From Methylobacterium sp. R2-1 (GTDB taxonomy: Bacteria > Pseudomonadota > Alphaproteobacteria > Rhizobiales > Beijerinckiaceae): a DNA stretch of 64,000 bases. The translations under genes were made by a program, and so were the position numbers. This document shows, piece after piece, positions 56,863-64,000 of the stretch (positions are counted from its first letter, which is position 1; every line of letters starts with the position of its first letter). The stretch is from positions 124,001 through 188,000 of the forward strand of contig NZ_JACHWM010000003.1 in assembly GCF_014191355.1 (NCBI RefSeq), read 5' to 3'. Below the pieces are notes generated by a model. The model did not search any database. It was not told the origin of the DNA and saw only the letters and a program-made list of their open reading frames with translations.

Positions 56863-57042
56863 TCAGAACACCGCCTGACCGATCGCCAGCGCGATCACCA
56901 CGATGACGATGGCGAGCACGAGGAACAGGCCGAACAGGATGCGGGCGATCGAACTCGCGCCGGAGGCGATACCGGTGAAGCCGAGGGCGCCCGCGACGAG
57001 CGAGATGACGAAGGCGATGGCGGCCCACTTGAGAAGCGTCAT
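56863..57042 (-). CDS. DUF1328/YtjA-family small membrane protein
   Basis: A 59-aa protein with two spans: [20 protein letters not shown], then [20 protein letters not shown] and [15 protein letters not shown]. The LKWA start and [20 protein letters not shown] block are the DUF1328 signature. GGAG lies eight bases before the ATG. The role is unknown; the family is widespread and often stress-linked. Confidence 0.85.
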   Translation of the reverse strand: MTLLKWAAIAFVISLVAGALGFTGIASGASSIARILFGLFLVLAIVIVVIALAIGQAVF

Positions 57043-57117
57043 GGCAGTTCACTCCGAAACGAAAGCGGAGCAGTAACTTCCAACGCACCGGCGGCGTTCC
57101 GTCGCGGCCCCCCCGCT

Positions 57118-58443
57118 TTACGCCTTTCGTTCATCCGCCGCGCGCCGGACCAGCTCCTCCGCCAGCGTGTGATAGAGGCCGCCCCGGCAGACGGACCTCG
57201 ACACCGCGTCGGCGATCAGCGCCGCGAGCATCAGCGGAATCATCAGGGAGTGGTTCTGGGTCATCTCGGTGACGATGACGAAGGACGTGATGGGCGCCTG
57301 AAGCACGCCGGTCAGGTAGGCGGTCATGCCGATCAGCACGAGTGCACCCACGGAGACATCCGTGAGGAGGAGGCTCGCATGAGCGCCGAGCCCGGCGCCG
57401 ACGGCAAGCGAAGGGGCGAACAGGCCGCCGGGAATACCGCTGATCGAGGACAGTACGGTCGCGAGGAACTTCAGCGGCGCGAACGCCCAGCGCGGCTCGC
57501 TTTCGCCGTGCAGGATCCCTCGCGCCTCCTCGTAGCCGGTACCGTAGACGGCTCCGCCGGACGCCAGTCCGCACAGGGCGACACCAAGCCCGCAGAGCAT
57601 CGCGAACAGGATGGGACGGCGCGCGATCCAGGCGCCGGCCCAGCCCGGAAGGCCGCGGCCGAACCCGATCACGATGCGGCTGAACAGCCCGCCCGCAAGC
57701 CCGCCCGCCATGCCGAGCACCGGTATGGCGAGCCATCCGGCGGTCAGGGAGAGCTGCGCATCGGATGTGCCGAAATAGGTGTAGTCGCCGAGGATCGCCA
57801 GCGAGGTCAGGCCCGCGGCGACGATGGCGGCGACGATGAGGGCGCTGCCGCGCCTGTCATAGGCCCGGCCGAGCTCCTCGATGCCGAACACGATTCCGGC
57901 GAGCGGCGTGTTGAAGGCGGCGGCGACGCCGGCCGCGCCGCCCGCGAGCAGCAGGCCGCGCATCCGCTCCGGGCTCAGGCGGCCGAGGGTAGCCATGATC
58001 GCCGCCCCGACCTGCACCGTCGGCCCCTCGCGCCCGATCGAGGCGCCGCACAGCAGGCCGAGGCACATCACGACGTTCTTTCCCGCGGCAACCCTCAGCG
58101 AGATCAGAGCATGGCGCGCCGGCCCGTCATCGAGGGCGCGGGCGGCGATCACCTGCGGGATGCCGGACCCTTGAGAGTTCGGGAACACGGTCCGGGCCAG
58201 CCATGCGGCCAGCGCGAAGCCGGCCGGGCAGAGAAGCAGCGCCAGGGCCGGCGAGAGATGGAGGGCTTGGCGAAACACCGCTTGCGCCGCGTCGGCCGCC
58301 TTTGCCATCAGCACCGCCGCCAGGCCGACACAGATGCCGCCGGCCAGGAACAGGATGCGCCTGCGCCAGATCGTCCAGACATCGCTGGAGGAACCGCGCA
58401 GCCGGCGCAGGGCGATGCTCAGGTCGGAGGGAGGCAGCGGCAT
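57118..58443 (-). CDS. ClC-family chloride channel/antiporter
   Basis: A 441-aa ClC protein. Selectivity motifs are present: GSGIPQV (92-98), GREGPTV with gating Glu E139, AAAFNTPLAGIVFGIEELG with the inner Glu pair E189/E190, and SGIPGGLFAPSLAVGAG. The inner glutamate equivalent to E203 of the E. coli protein suggests H+/Cl- exchange rather than a channel. Start ATG 58443 (MPLPPSDLSIALRRL). No C-terminal CBS domains are present. Confidence 0.9.
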   Translation of the reverse strand: MPLPPSDLSIALRRLRGSSSDVWTIWRRRILFLAGGICVGLAAVLMAKAADAAQAVFRQALHLSPALALLLCPAGFALAAWLARTVFPNSQGSGIPQVIAARALDDGPARHALISLRVAAGKNVVMCLGLLCGASIGREGPTVQVGAAIMATLGRLSPERMRGLLLAGGAAGVAAAFNTPLAGIVFGIEELGRAYDRRGSALIVAAIVAAGLTSLAILGDYTYFGTSDAQLSLTAGWLAIPVLGMAGGLAGGLFSRIVIGFGRGLPGWAGAWIARRPILFAMLCGLGVALCGLASGGAVYGTGYEEARGILHGESEPRWAFAPLKFLATVLSSISGIPGGLFAPSLAVGAGLGAHASLLLTDVSVGALVLIGMTAYLTGVLQAPITSFVIVTEMTQNHSLMIPLMLAALIADAVSRSVCRGGLYHTLAEELVRRAADERKA

Positions 58444-58711
58444 CGCGACAGAGTAAGCGGTTCGGGCGCGGCGGGGCCATGCCCGCGCCACCGCTTTCCA
58501 GCAACGATTGCCGCTTACGGACGATGGGCCGGACCCTGCACTGCAACAAATGGTCCCGGTTGCGGGACGGGAGCGGATCTGCGCGTTTGGGATTTCTCGT
58601 GAGATCCCGGACGTCGGCCCCCGATCACGGGTCGCCGGCTGCGGGCGTTCGAACGAGTCGAGCATCGATCCGGCGCGGATCGAAGCGAGAGTAAACAGCC
58701 GAGGAGACGGC

Positions 58712-59149
58712 ATGGGGCGGCTGAACACGGTTCCCGCGAGCGCGGTCCTTCTCGGCATCGCGGGGCTGATCCCATTCGTGGGCTTCGCGGCCCTCTCGGT
58801 GAGCGGCACGGATGTCGGACTCGGCACGATCGGCCTGTCGCCGCGCATCATCCTTTCGGCCTACGGGGCGGTGATCGCCTCGTTCCTCGGCGGTATTCGC
58901 TGGGGCGTCGCGGCGGCGCGCGGGGCCGGCTGGCGCGACTACAGCCTTGCCATCGTGCCCTCGCTCCTTGCCTGGGCAGCGCTGGCCGCCCCGGCACCAT
59001 GGGATCTGCGCATCCTCGGCGCCCTGGTGCTGCTCTGGGGGCTGGTCGATCAGGACCTCGCCCGCCGCGGCATGGTCCCGAACTGGATGGGCCCGCTGCG
59101 GCTGGCGCTGTCGGTGGTCGCCGGGGCGGCGCTCCTGGTGGCGGCGTGA
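58712..59149 (+). CDS. DUF3429 membrane protein
   Basis: A 145-aa protein with four spans (SAVLLGIAGLIPFVGFAALS; IILSAYGAVIASFLGGIRWG; IVPSLLAWAALAAPA; ALSVVAGAALLVAA). The segment SYGAVI/FLGGIRWG is the DUF3429 mark. ATG 58712 follows GAGGAGA. Function unknown. It is convergent with pdeM. Confidence 0.78.
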   Translation: MGRLNTVPASAVLLGIAGLIPFVGFAALSVSGTDVGLGTIGLSPRIILSAYGAVIASFLGGIRWGVAAARGAGWRDYSLAIVPSLLAWAALAAPAPWDLRILGALVLLWGLVDQDLARRGMVPNWMGPLRLALSVVAGAALLVAA

Positions 59150-59167
59150 GCCCGGCTCGATCGTAGC

Positions 59168-59851
59168 TCAGTCCCGCCCGAGCATGGTCCGGCCGATGGC
59201 GAAGACGCGTCCGTCGCCGAGCAGGTAGGCCGTGAACCCCTTCGGGAAGAGCGTCTCGAAGGCAGCGTCGCGCACGTTGAGGCCGCCGGTATAGGCGCCG
59301 AAGGCCGGCATGACGAGGCGGTGTCCGTCGCTCACGAAGCAGCGGCGGCGCACGGAGCGGCCGCGCATGGTGACCTTGCCGCAGGGGTGGAGATGCCCGG
59401 CGATCTCACCCTCTCCCGCTCCGGACAGCGGCTCATGGCGCAGCGTCAGGCCGCCGAGTGCGAGCGTCTCGCAGTAGCGCCCGCCGACCCCCTCGCTGAC
59501 CGCCGCGTCGTGGTTGCCGGCGATCCAGACCCAATCGCGACCCTCCTGCAGGGCGGCGATCATCGCCCGGTCACCGGGCTCTAGCCGCTCGGGGCCGCGG
59601 GCATCGTGGAAGGAATCGCCGAGCGCGACGAGGCAGGCCGGGTCGAGCCGCTGGATCACCTCATGCAGGCAGGCCAGCGTTTCGCGGGTGTCGTAGGGCG
59701 GCAGGAACTGGCCCGAGCGGGCCGCGAACGACGAGCCCTTCTCCAGGTGGAGGTCTGACACCACCAGCGTGCGGTGCTCGGGCAGCCACAGCGCTCCGGT
59801 GCGGTCGAGGCTCAGCGCCTCTCCGGCGAGCGCGAGGTCGGTGCCCTTCAC
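59168..59851 (-). CDS. pdeM: Ligase-associated metallophosphoesterase/endonuclease PdeM
   Basis: A ~227-aa calcineurin-like phosphoesterase with VSDLHLEKGSSFA, ALGDSFHDARG, IAGNHDAAVSEG, LRHEPL and IAGHLHPCGKV. It follows the Lhr-type helicase, the arrangement of the 'ligase-associated DNA damage response' set (helicase, ligase, exonuclease, PdeM). No ATG fits the start. GTG 59851 gives VKGTDLALAGEAL, which matches where homologues begin; TTG 59881 is an alternative. Confidence 0.82.
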   Translation of the reverse strand: MKGTDLALAGEALSLDRTGALWLPEHRTLVVSDLHLEKGSSFAARSGQFLPPYDTRETLACLHEVIQRLDPACLVALGDSFHDARGPERLEPGDRAMIAALQEGRDWVWIAGNHDAAVSEGVGGRYCETLALGGLTLRHEPLSGAGEGEIAGHLHPCGKVTMRGRSVRRRCFVSDGHRLVMPAFGAYTGGLNVRDAAFETLFPKGFTAYLLGDGRVFAIGRTMLGRD

Positions 59852-59922
59852 GGTCTTCTCGAGTCTCTGGCCGAGTGCCAACGTGATCGTCCCCAATATC
59901 GCGGAGGAGGCGGCACGCCGCT

Positions 59923-62409
59923 TCAGCCGAGCGCCTCTTGTAGAAGCTCGGCTTCGGCCTCGGCCAGGATCTCGTCGGCCCCCTCGCCGTAGACCCGCTC
60001 GCGCCCGATTTCGAGCATGACGGACACGGAGAGCGGCGAGACCCGGTCGAGCGCCCTGTGGGTGATTCGCCCCCGGATACGCCTCAGCATCATGCCGAGG
60101 CGGGTCACGTCGAGGAGTCCGGTTGCCGCATCCTGCCGCGCGGCGCGCAGGAGCAGGTGGTCGGGCTGGTGCCGGCGCAGCACGTCGTAGATCAGGTCGG
60201 TCGAGATCGTGACCTGCCGGCCGGTCTTCTTCTGCCCCGGAAAGCGGCGTTCGATCAGCCCGGCGATGACCGCGCATTGGCGGAAGGTGCGCTTCATCAT
60301 CGCCGATTCGTCGAGCCACGCTTCGAGGTCGTCGCCGAGCATGTCCTCGTCGAACAGGGCCTCCATGAAGCCCGGCGACAGCGCGGCACACTCGCTCAGG
60401 TCCCGCGTGCACCAGATCGCGATGCCGTAATCGTTGGCGGCGAATCCGAGCGGGCGCAGCCGGGCGCGTTCCAGGCGCCGGGTCAGCAGCATCCCCAGCG
60501 TCTGGTGCGCGAGCCGTCCCTCGAACGGGAACGCGGTGAGGTAGTGCCGCCCTGCGCGTGCGAACGTCTCGACCAGGAGGTCGCGCTCGCCCGGCAGGGC
60601 CGAGTGCCGGCGCTGCTGGGCGAGGTAGTCCGAGAGCTGGCGCGGCAGCCGGTCCCATTCGAACGGGTCGGCGATGATCGCCCGTACCCGCGCGGCGAGG
60701 AAGGTCGAGAGCGGGAATTTCGTGCCGGCATAGGACGGGATCGCCGGATCGGTGCCGGGGCCGGCCCGCGTCACGAGGCACTCGTCCTCGGCGAGCCCCT
60801 CGAAGCGCAAGACCTCGCCCGCGAACAGGAAGGTGTCGCCGACCGTCAGCGTCTCGGCGAAATCCTCCTCGATCTCGCCGAGCGTCCGCCCCCCCTTCGG
60901 CAGAACGGTGCCGGGCTTGGAGCGCAGGCTGCGGGCCATGCGCACCTTGATGTGGGTCGCCTCGATGATGGTGCCGATGTTCATGCGGTACTGCTGTGCC
61001 ACCCGCGCGTCGCGCACCCGCCATTTGCCGTCCGGCCCGCGCAGGATCTTGGCGAAGCGCTCGTAGGCGCGCAGCGCGTAGCCACCGGTGGCGACATAGT
61101 CGACCACCGCCTCGAAATCCTCCCAGGACAGGGTCGCGTAGGGTGCGGCCGAGATCACCTCCTCGTAGAGTTCGAGCGGATCGAAGGCATCGGCGCAGGC
61201 CATGCCGAGGACGTGCTGGGCCAGCACGTCGGGGGCGCCGAGCCGCGCATCGGGCGTGTCCTGGGCGGCCTCCTCCACCGCGTCGAGGGCGGCGCGGCAC
61301 TCCAGCATCTCGAAGCGGTTGCCGGGCACCAGATAGGCTTTCGAGGGCTCGTCCATGCGGTGGTTGGCCCGGCCGATCCGCTGCATGATCCGGCTCGCGC
61401 CTTTCGGCGCACCGAGATTGACCACGAGATCGACGTCGCCCCAGTCGATGCCGAGATCGAGGGTCGCGGTGCAGACGATGGCGCGGAGTTGCCCCGCCGC
61501 CATCGCCGCCTCGACCCGGCGGCGCTGGGTCGCGTCGAGCGAGCCGTGATGCAGAGCGATCGGCAGCGTGTCGTCGTTGAGCCGCCACAGCTCCTGGAAG
61601 GTGTATTCCGCCTGGAGGCGCGTGTTGACGAAGACGAGCACCGTGCGGTGCGCGCGGATCAGGTCGTAGATCGCCGGCATCGAGTGCCAGGCCGTGTGGC
61701 CGGCGAGCGGGAGCGTGCGCCCGACATCGAGCATGTGCAGGTCGGGTTTGGCGCCGCCCTTCACCACGACGAGGTCGGCCTTGCGGTCCTCGCCCGGCAC
61801 CTGACCGACAAGGTACTTTCTCAGCTCGTCGGGCTCGCGCACCGTGGCCGAGAGACCGATGGTGCGAGAATCCGGCGCCAGCCGCCGCACCCGGGCGAGC
61901 GCCAGGGAGAGGAGATCGCCGCGCTTCGAGGTGACGAGGGCGTGCAGCTCGTCGAGCACGACCGTCTTCAGCCCGGCGAAGAAGCTTTCCGCCTCGCGGT
62001 GGGCGAGCAGCAGCGAGAGCTGCTCGGGGGTGGTGAGCAGGATGTCGGGCGGGCGCTGAATCTGGCGGGCGCGCTTGTGCGCCGGCGTGTCGCCGGTGCG
62101 GGTCTCGACCGTGACAGCCAGGTCCATGCCGGCGATCGGCGCCTCAAGGTTGCGGGCGATGTCGACCGCGAGCGCCTTGAGCGGCGAGACGTAGAGGGTG
62201 TGGAGGCCGCGCGCTTTTCCCGTCCGCTCGCTCAGCTCGACCAGACTCGGCAGGAAGCCGGCCAGCGTCTTGCCCGCGCCGGTCGGCGCGACGAGCAGCG
62301 CCGAGCGCCCAGCCCGAACGGTCGCGAGCAGTTCGAGCTGATGCGGGCGGGGCGCCCAGCCGCGGGCGGCGAACCAAGCGGAGAAACGCGGCGGGAGATC
62401 GTTGGACAC
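59923..62409 (-). CDS. Ligase-associated Lhr-type DEXH helicase
   Basis: An 828-aa superfamily 2 helicase. It has APTGAGKT (41-48), VVLDELHALVTSKRGDLLSL with DELH, TIGLSATV, and in RecA2 ALHHGSLD, TATLDLGIDWGDVDLVVNLG and QRIGRANHR. C-terminal winged-helix and DUF1998-like parts follow. The length (828) matches the short Lhr of the ligase-associated DNA repair operon, not the ~1500-aa Lhr. The ligase itself is not in the window. Confidence 0.88.
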   Translation of the reverse strand: MSNDLPPRFSAWFAARGWAPRPHQLELLATVRAGRSALLVAPTGAGKTLAGFLPSLVELSERTGKARGLHTLYVSPLKALAVDIARNLEAPIAGMDLAVTVETRTGDTPAHKRARQIQRPPDILLTTPEQLSLLLAHREAESFFAGLKTVVLDELHALVTSKRGDLLSLALARVRRLAPDSRTIGLSATVREPDELRKYLVGQVPGEDRKADLVVVKGGAKPDLHMLDVGRTLPLAGHTAWHSMPAIYDLIRAHRTVLVFVNTRLQAEYTFQELWRLNDDTLPIALHHGSLDATQRRRVEAAMAAGQLRAIVCTATLDLGIDWGDVDLVVNLGAPKGASRIMQRIGRANHRMDEPSKAYLVPGNRFEMLECRAALDAVEEAAQDTPDARLGAPDVLAQHVLGMACADAFDPLELYEEVISAAPYATLSWEDFEAVVDYVATGGYALRAYERFAKILRGPDGKWRVRDARVAQQYRMNIGTIIEATHIKVRMARSLRSKPGTVLPKGGRTLGEIEEDFAETLTVGDTFLFAGEVLRFEGLAEDECLVTRAGPGTDPAIPSYAGTKFPLSTFLAARVRAIIADPFEWDRLPRQLSDYLAQQRRHSALPGERDLLVETFARAGRHYLTAFPFEGRLAHQTLGMLLTRRLERARLRPLGFAANDYGIAIWCTRDLSECAALSPGFMEALFDEDMLGDDLEAWLDESAMMKRTFRQCAVIAGLIERRFPGQKKTGRQVTISTDLIYDVLRRHQPDHLLLRAARQDAATGLLDVTRLGMMLRRIRGRITHRALDRVSPLSVSVMLEIGRERVYGEGADEILAEAEAELLQEALG

Positions 62410-62564
62410 CAGGAGCCGACAGACCGCGACAGTCCTCGATGGCCTGTCCTGAACGCATCACCCGCGCGAAAGGCTTGGTTGCCCGTCGCGCTTCGGTTCC
62501 CGATGTATCTTAGAAAACCCGGCCAACCGCAACTGTCCGACGCCACCGGCTTGCCCCCAGGCCG

Positions 62565-63194
62565 TCACGGCAGGAAAGGCTTTCCCTCTTCGAATAAGGT
62601 GCGGATCTTCTTCAGAGATTTGTCCGTCGCAACTTGATAATGAGGCATGTCGGGAAAGCCGGACCAATTGCCACCCCACTCGAGCCCATCGACCGCTTTC
62701 GCAATATGCCCGGCAAGGTCCGAATAGGCCTTCTCTTCCTTCTTCGTTGCCCCAGTAAAGTATTTCCCGGTCGTATCAAAAATTCCGACATCCCAAGCGA
62801 TGCTGAAATTGTGATTGCTCTGCCCACCCTTCGCTTTGGTGACAGGTTTCTTGTTCAACTGAGTAGTTCTGCCGATGGCGAAGAGTGCATCCTGTTCGAG
62901 GTAGGTCCTGGTCCCTGATATGATCCGCACGGAGTACGGAAAGGTGCTCGCTGCGTTCAAGAATTGACGCGCGAGCCGTTGTGCGGCCGGCAACAGCGTT
63001 TCGATATTGCGCTCGCTGCGTTTATCGAAGGTTCCGAGTTCGGTGGCGAGTTTGTCGCTGTCCGCATCGAAGGCGAACTCGGCCTGATCGACGGCCGCCG
63101 TCCATTTCGCGTTCAGGGGACCTTTGTAGTACCCGGAGACAGCGAGGATGCGTTGTGTGAACAGAACGTCCGATTTGAAGAGCTGAAGACTCAT
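62565..63194 (-). CDS. M15-family peptidoglycan peptidase (endolysin-like)
   Basis: A 209-aa protein whose C-terminal half is an M15C/VanY-like metallopeptidase: VRIISGTRTYLEQDALFAIG, then the zinc site in GGQSNHNFSIAWDVGIFD (His, Asp) and GLEWGGNWSGFPDMPHYQ (His). This is the pattern of L-alanyl-D-glutamate endopeptidase phage lysins. The N-terminal ~90 residues look like a short peptidoglycan-binding region. No signal peptide is seen, as in lysins released by a holin or a secretion system. Codon use is less GC-rich than in neighbours. It is next to an equally unusual gene. Confidence 0.75.
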   Translation of the reverse strand: MSLQLFKSDVLFTQRILAVSGYYKGPLNAKWTAAVDQAEFAFDADSDKLATELGTFDKRSERNIETLLPAAQRLARQFLNAASTFPYSVRIISGTRTYLEQDALFAIGRTTQLNKKPVTKAKGGQSNHNFSIAWDVGIFDTTGKYFTGATKKEEKAYSDLAGHIAKAVDGLEWGGNWSGFPDMPHYQVATDKSLKKIRTLFEEGKPFLP

Positions 63195-63334
63195 ATCAAA
63201 CTCCCGACAGGTCTTTGGTGTGATCGCGCGATGAAGCTTGCTGGTCGATTTCGTATTCTGGTCTAATTGGTCGGCGCAAACTGCTTTTCGAAACTGTCCG
63301 CGATCGTATGGTTTCGCCCTGCCTGAAGGCGGCT

Positions 63335-64000
63335 TTAGACGAAGCTGCCGCCTGCCCTGTTCCAGCGCAGGGTCGCAAAGTCGGGTCTTGCTCGAATCTC
63401 TGCCTTCAGCTTGTCTTTCCGGCTTTTCCAGCGTGGCGCGCCGATATCAATCAGCGACTCGAAAGGATTCCGGCTTTTCAAGGCGGCGTCGACGAGCGGC
63501 CACAGCATCCTGCCACCGCGACCATGGTGCAGAAGGTCGGCGACGACGCAGCATTCCGCGGCCGTGCGTCCGTCGAGGCCGACCCGCGCGTCACCCCGGC
63601 GCATGAATTCCCGGTACGCGTCCGTCATGATGCGCACTTGGGCGTCGCGTGCGGCAGGAACCTTGCTCGTCAGGTGAATGAGCTTGGCGGCATTGATCAC
63701 CTCGGCATCCTGAACCTCCGAGAGATCCGGGTTGAGGTACTTCATCAGTCGGGCCGTCGAGTCCTTGTCTTCGAGCGGGACGGGAGCCGAACGGGAGTCG
63801 GCGTTACAGATATGTCCGCCGCTCAGCGTGAGGTTCGGAAAGTAATCCGCCGCTTCAGGGAGGCCCAGGATGGTCCGGAAATAAATGACGAAATCACCCT
63901 CGGGAACATGGGCAGCGAACTGCCCGAAGCCGAAGGTGAAGAACGCGGAGTCGTAGGTGTTCAGCGTCAGAAAATTCCGCCCCTCACAAGCCGCCGTTGG
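63335..64000 (-). CDS. Unrecognised protein, N-terminus beyond the window
   Basis: The minus-strand frame stays open from the stop at 63335 to the right edge, giving at least 221 residues of C-terminal sequence; an internal ATG at 63745 is not the start. The segment DSAFFTFGFGQFAAHVPEGD then FVIYFRTILGLPEAADYFPN has a lysozyme-like feel (aromatic, GQF) but I cannot assign a family. The C-terminal ~70 residues are basic (RWKSRKDKLKAEIRARPDFA). It is co-directional with the M15 peptidase, 140 nt upstream. Confidence 0.6.
   Translation of the reverse strand, partial: PTAACEGRNFLTLNTYDSAFFTFGFGQFAAHVPEGDFVIYFRTILGLPEAADYFPNLTLSGGHICNADSRSAPVPLEDKDSTARLMKYLNPDLSEVQDAEVINAAKLIHLTSKVPAARDAQVRIMTDAYREFMRRGDARVGLDGRTAAECCVVADLLHHGRGGRMLWPLVDAALKSRNPFESLIDIGAPRWKSRKDKLKAEIRARPDFATLRWNRAGGSFV

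Noticed and set aside
60058..62637. 859-aa open frame opposite the Lhr-type helicase
   Set aside because: Long only because the helicase codons are GC-rich; composition is Arg/Gly/Ala-heavy with no recognisable domain.

Overview
The window is GC-rich, gene-dense chromosomal DNA from an alphaproteobacterium, most likely of the Hyphomicrobiales, and best fits Methylobacterium/Methylorubrum. That call rests on several features read together. There is a Porin_2-type porin, a CcrM methyltransferase, and a separate F0 operon with duplicated b subunits (b' and b). A BA14K-type secreted protein and ergothioneine synthesis genes are present. The glyA gene has a LysR-type TTTT-N11-AAAA site placed as expected for the serine-cycle activator QscR. 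The genus is inferred by recognition, not by a search. I saw no rRNA, tRNA, CRISPR array, intact IS element or integrase.

Region by region. 1-9.6 kb: egtB-egtD (ergothioneine; egtD runs off the left edge), murI, a phosphoesterase, a tandem pair of paralogous tiny membrane proteins, an AbrB-family transporter coupled to dgkA, a divergent oxyR/katA pair, and a glycine-rich BA14K protein. 9.7-19.1 kb: the conserved miaB-phoH-ybeY-corC-lnt cluster (tRNA modification, rRNA processing, lipoprotein acylation), a MEKHLA protein, then tsaB-rimI-plsC and an Nfu-type Fe-S protein. 19.3-25.8 kb: rpoZ, the bifunctional (p)ppGpp enzyme rsh, pyrE, an NYN-domain protein, smpB and dapA. 26-34.4 kb: lytic transglycosylase slt, an HD hydrolase, a class III cyclase, a BON/OmpA envelope protein with a coupled small membrane protein, and the porin. 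34.8-42.2 kb: an Uup-type ABC-F protein, a proline-rich 83-aa protein, a PHA-system protein, a short RlpA-like protein, ccrM, mutY, a DciA-like DUF721 protein and a DsbA-like oxidoreductase.

42.3-46.9 kb: the F0 operon atpI-B-E-F'-F behind a near-consensus promoter, then glyA behind a structured leader. 47-56 kb: an NsrR-type Fe-S regulator with an apparent CTG start, then nrdR-ribD-ribE, with ribH-nusB-thiL further on. This usually continuous riboflavin/nusB cluster is split by about 4 kb that holds a secreted protein, a decayed membrane-protein pseudogene, a GtrA flippase and a HAD-UbiA fusion. 56-62.4 kb: an SDR, a 59-aa DUF1328 protein, a ClC antiporter, a DUF3429 protein and the ligase-associated helicase/PdeM pair. 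62.5 kb to the right edge looks accessory: an M15-type peptidoglycan peptidase and an unrecognised protein cut by the edge.

Most of the window is housekeeping. The points most worth a second look are the small membrane pair (3.9-4.3 kb), two palindromic repeats with compensating stem changes (11.5 and 12.7 kb), a REP-like hairpin (24.1 kb), an unexplained hairpin-bearing gap (22.9-23.4 kb), the glyA control region, the CTG-start NsrR, the split riboflavin cluster, and the terminal peptidoglycan-hydrolase module.
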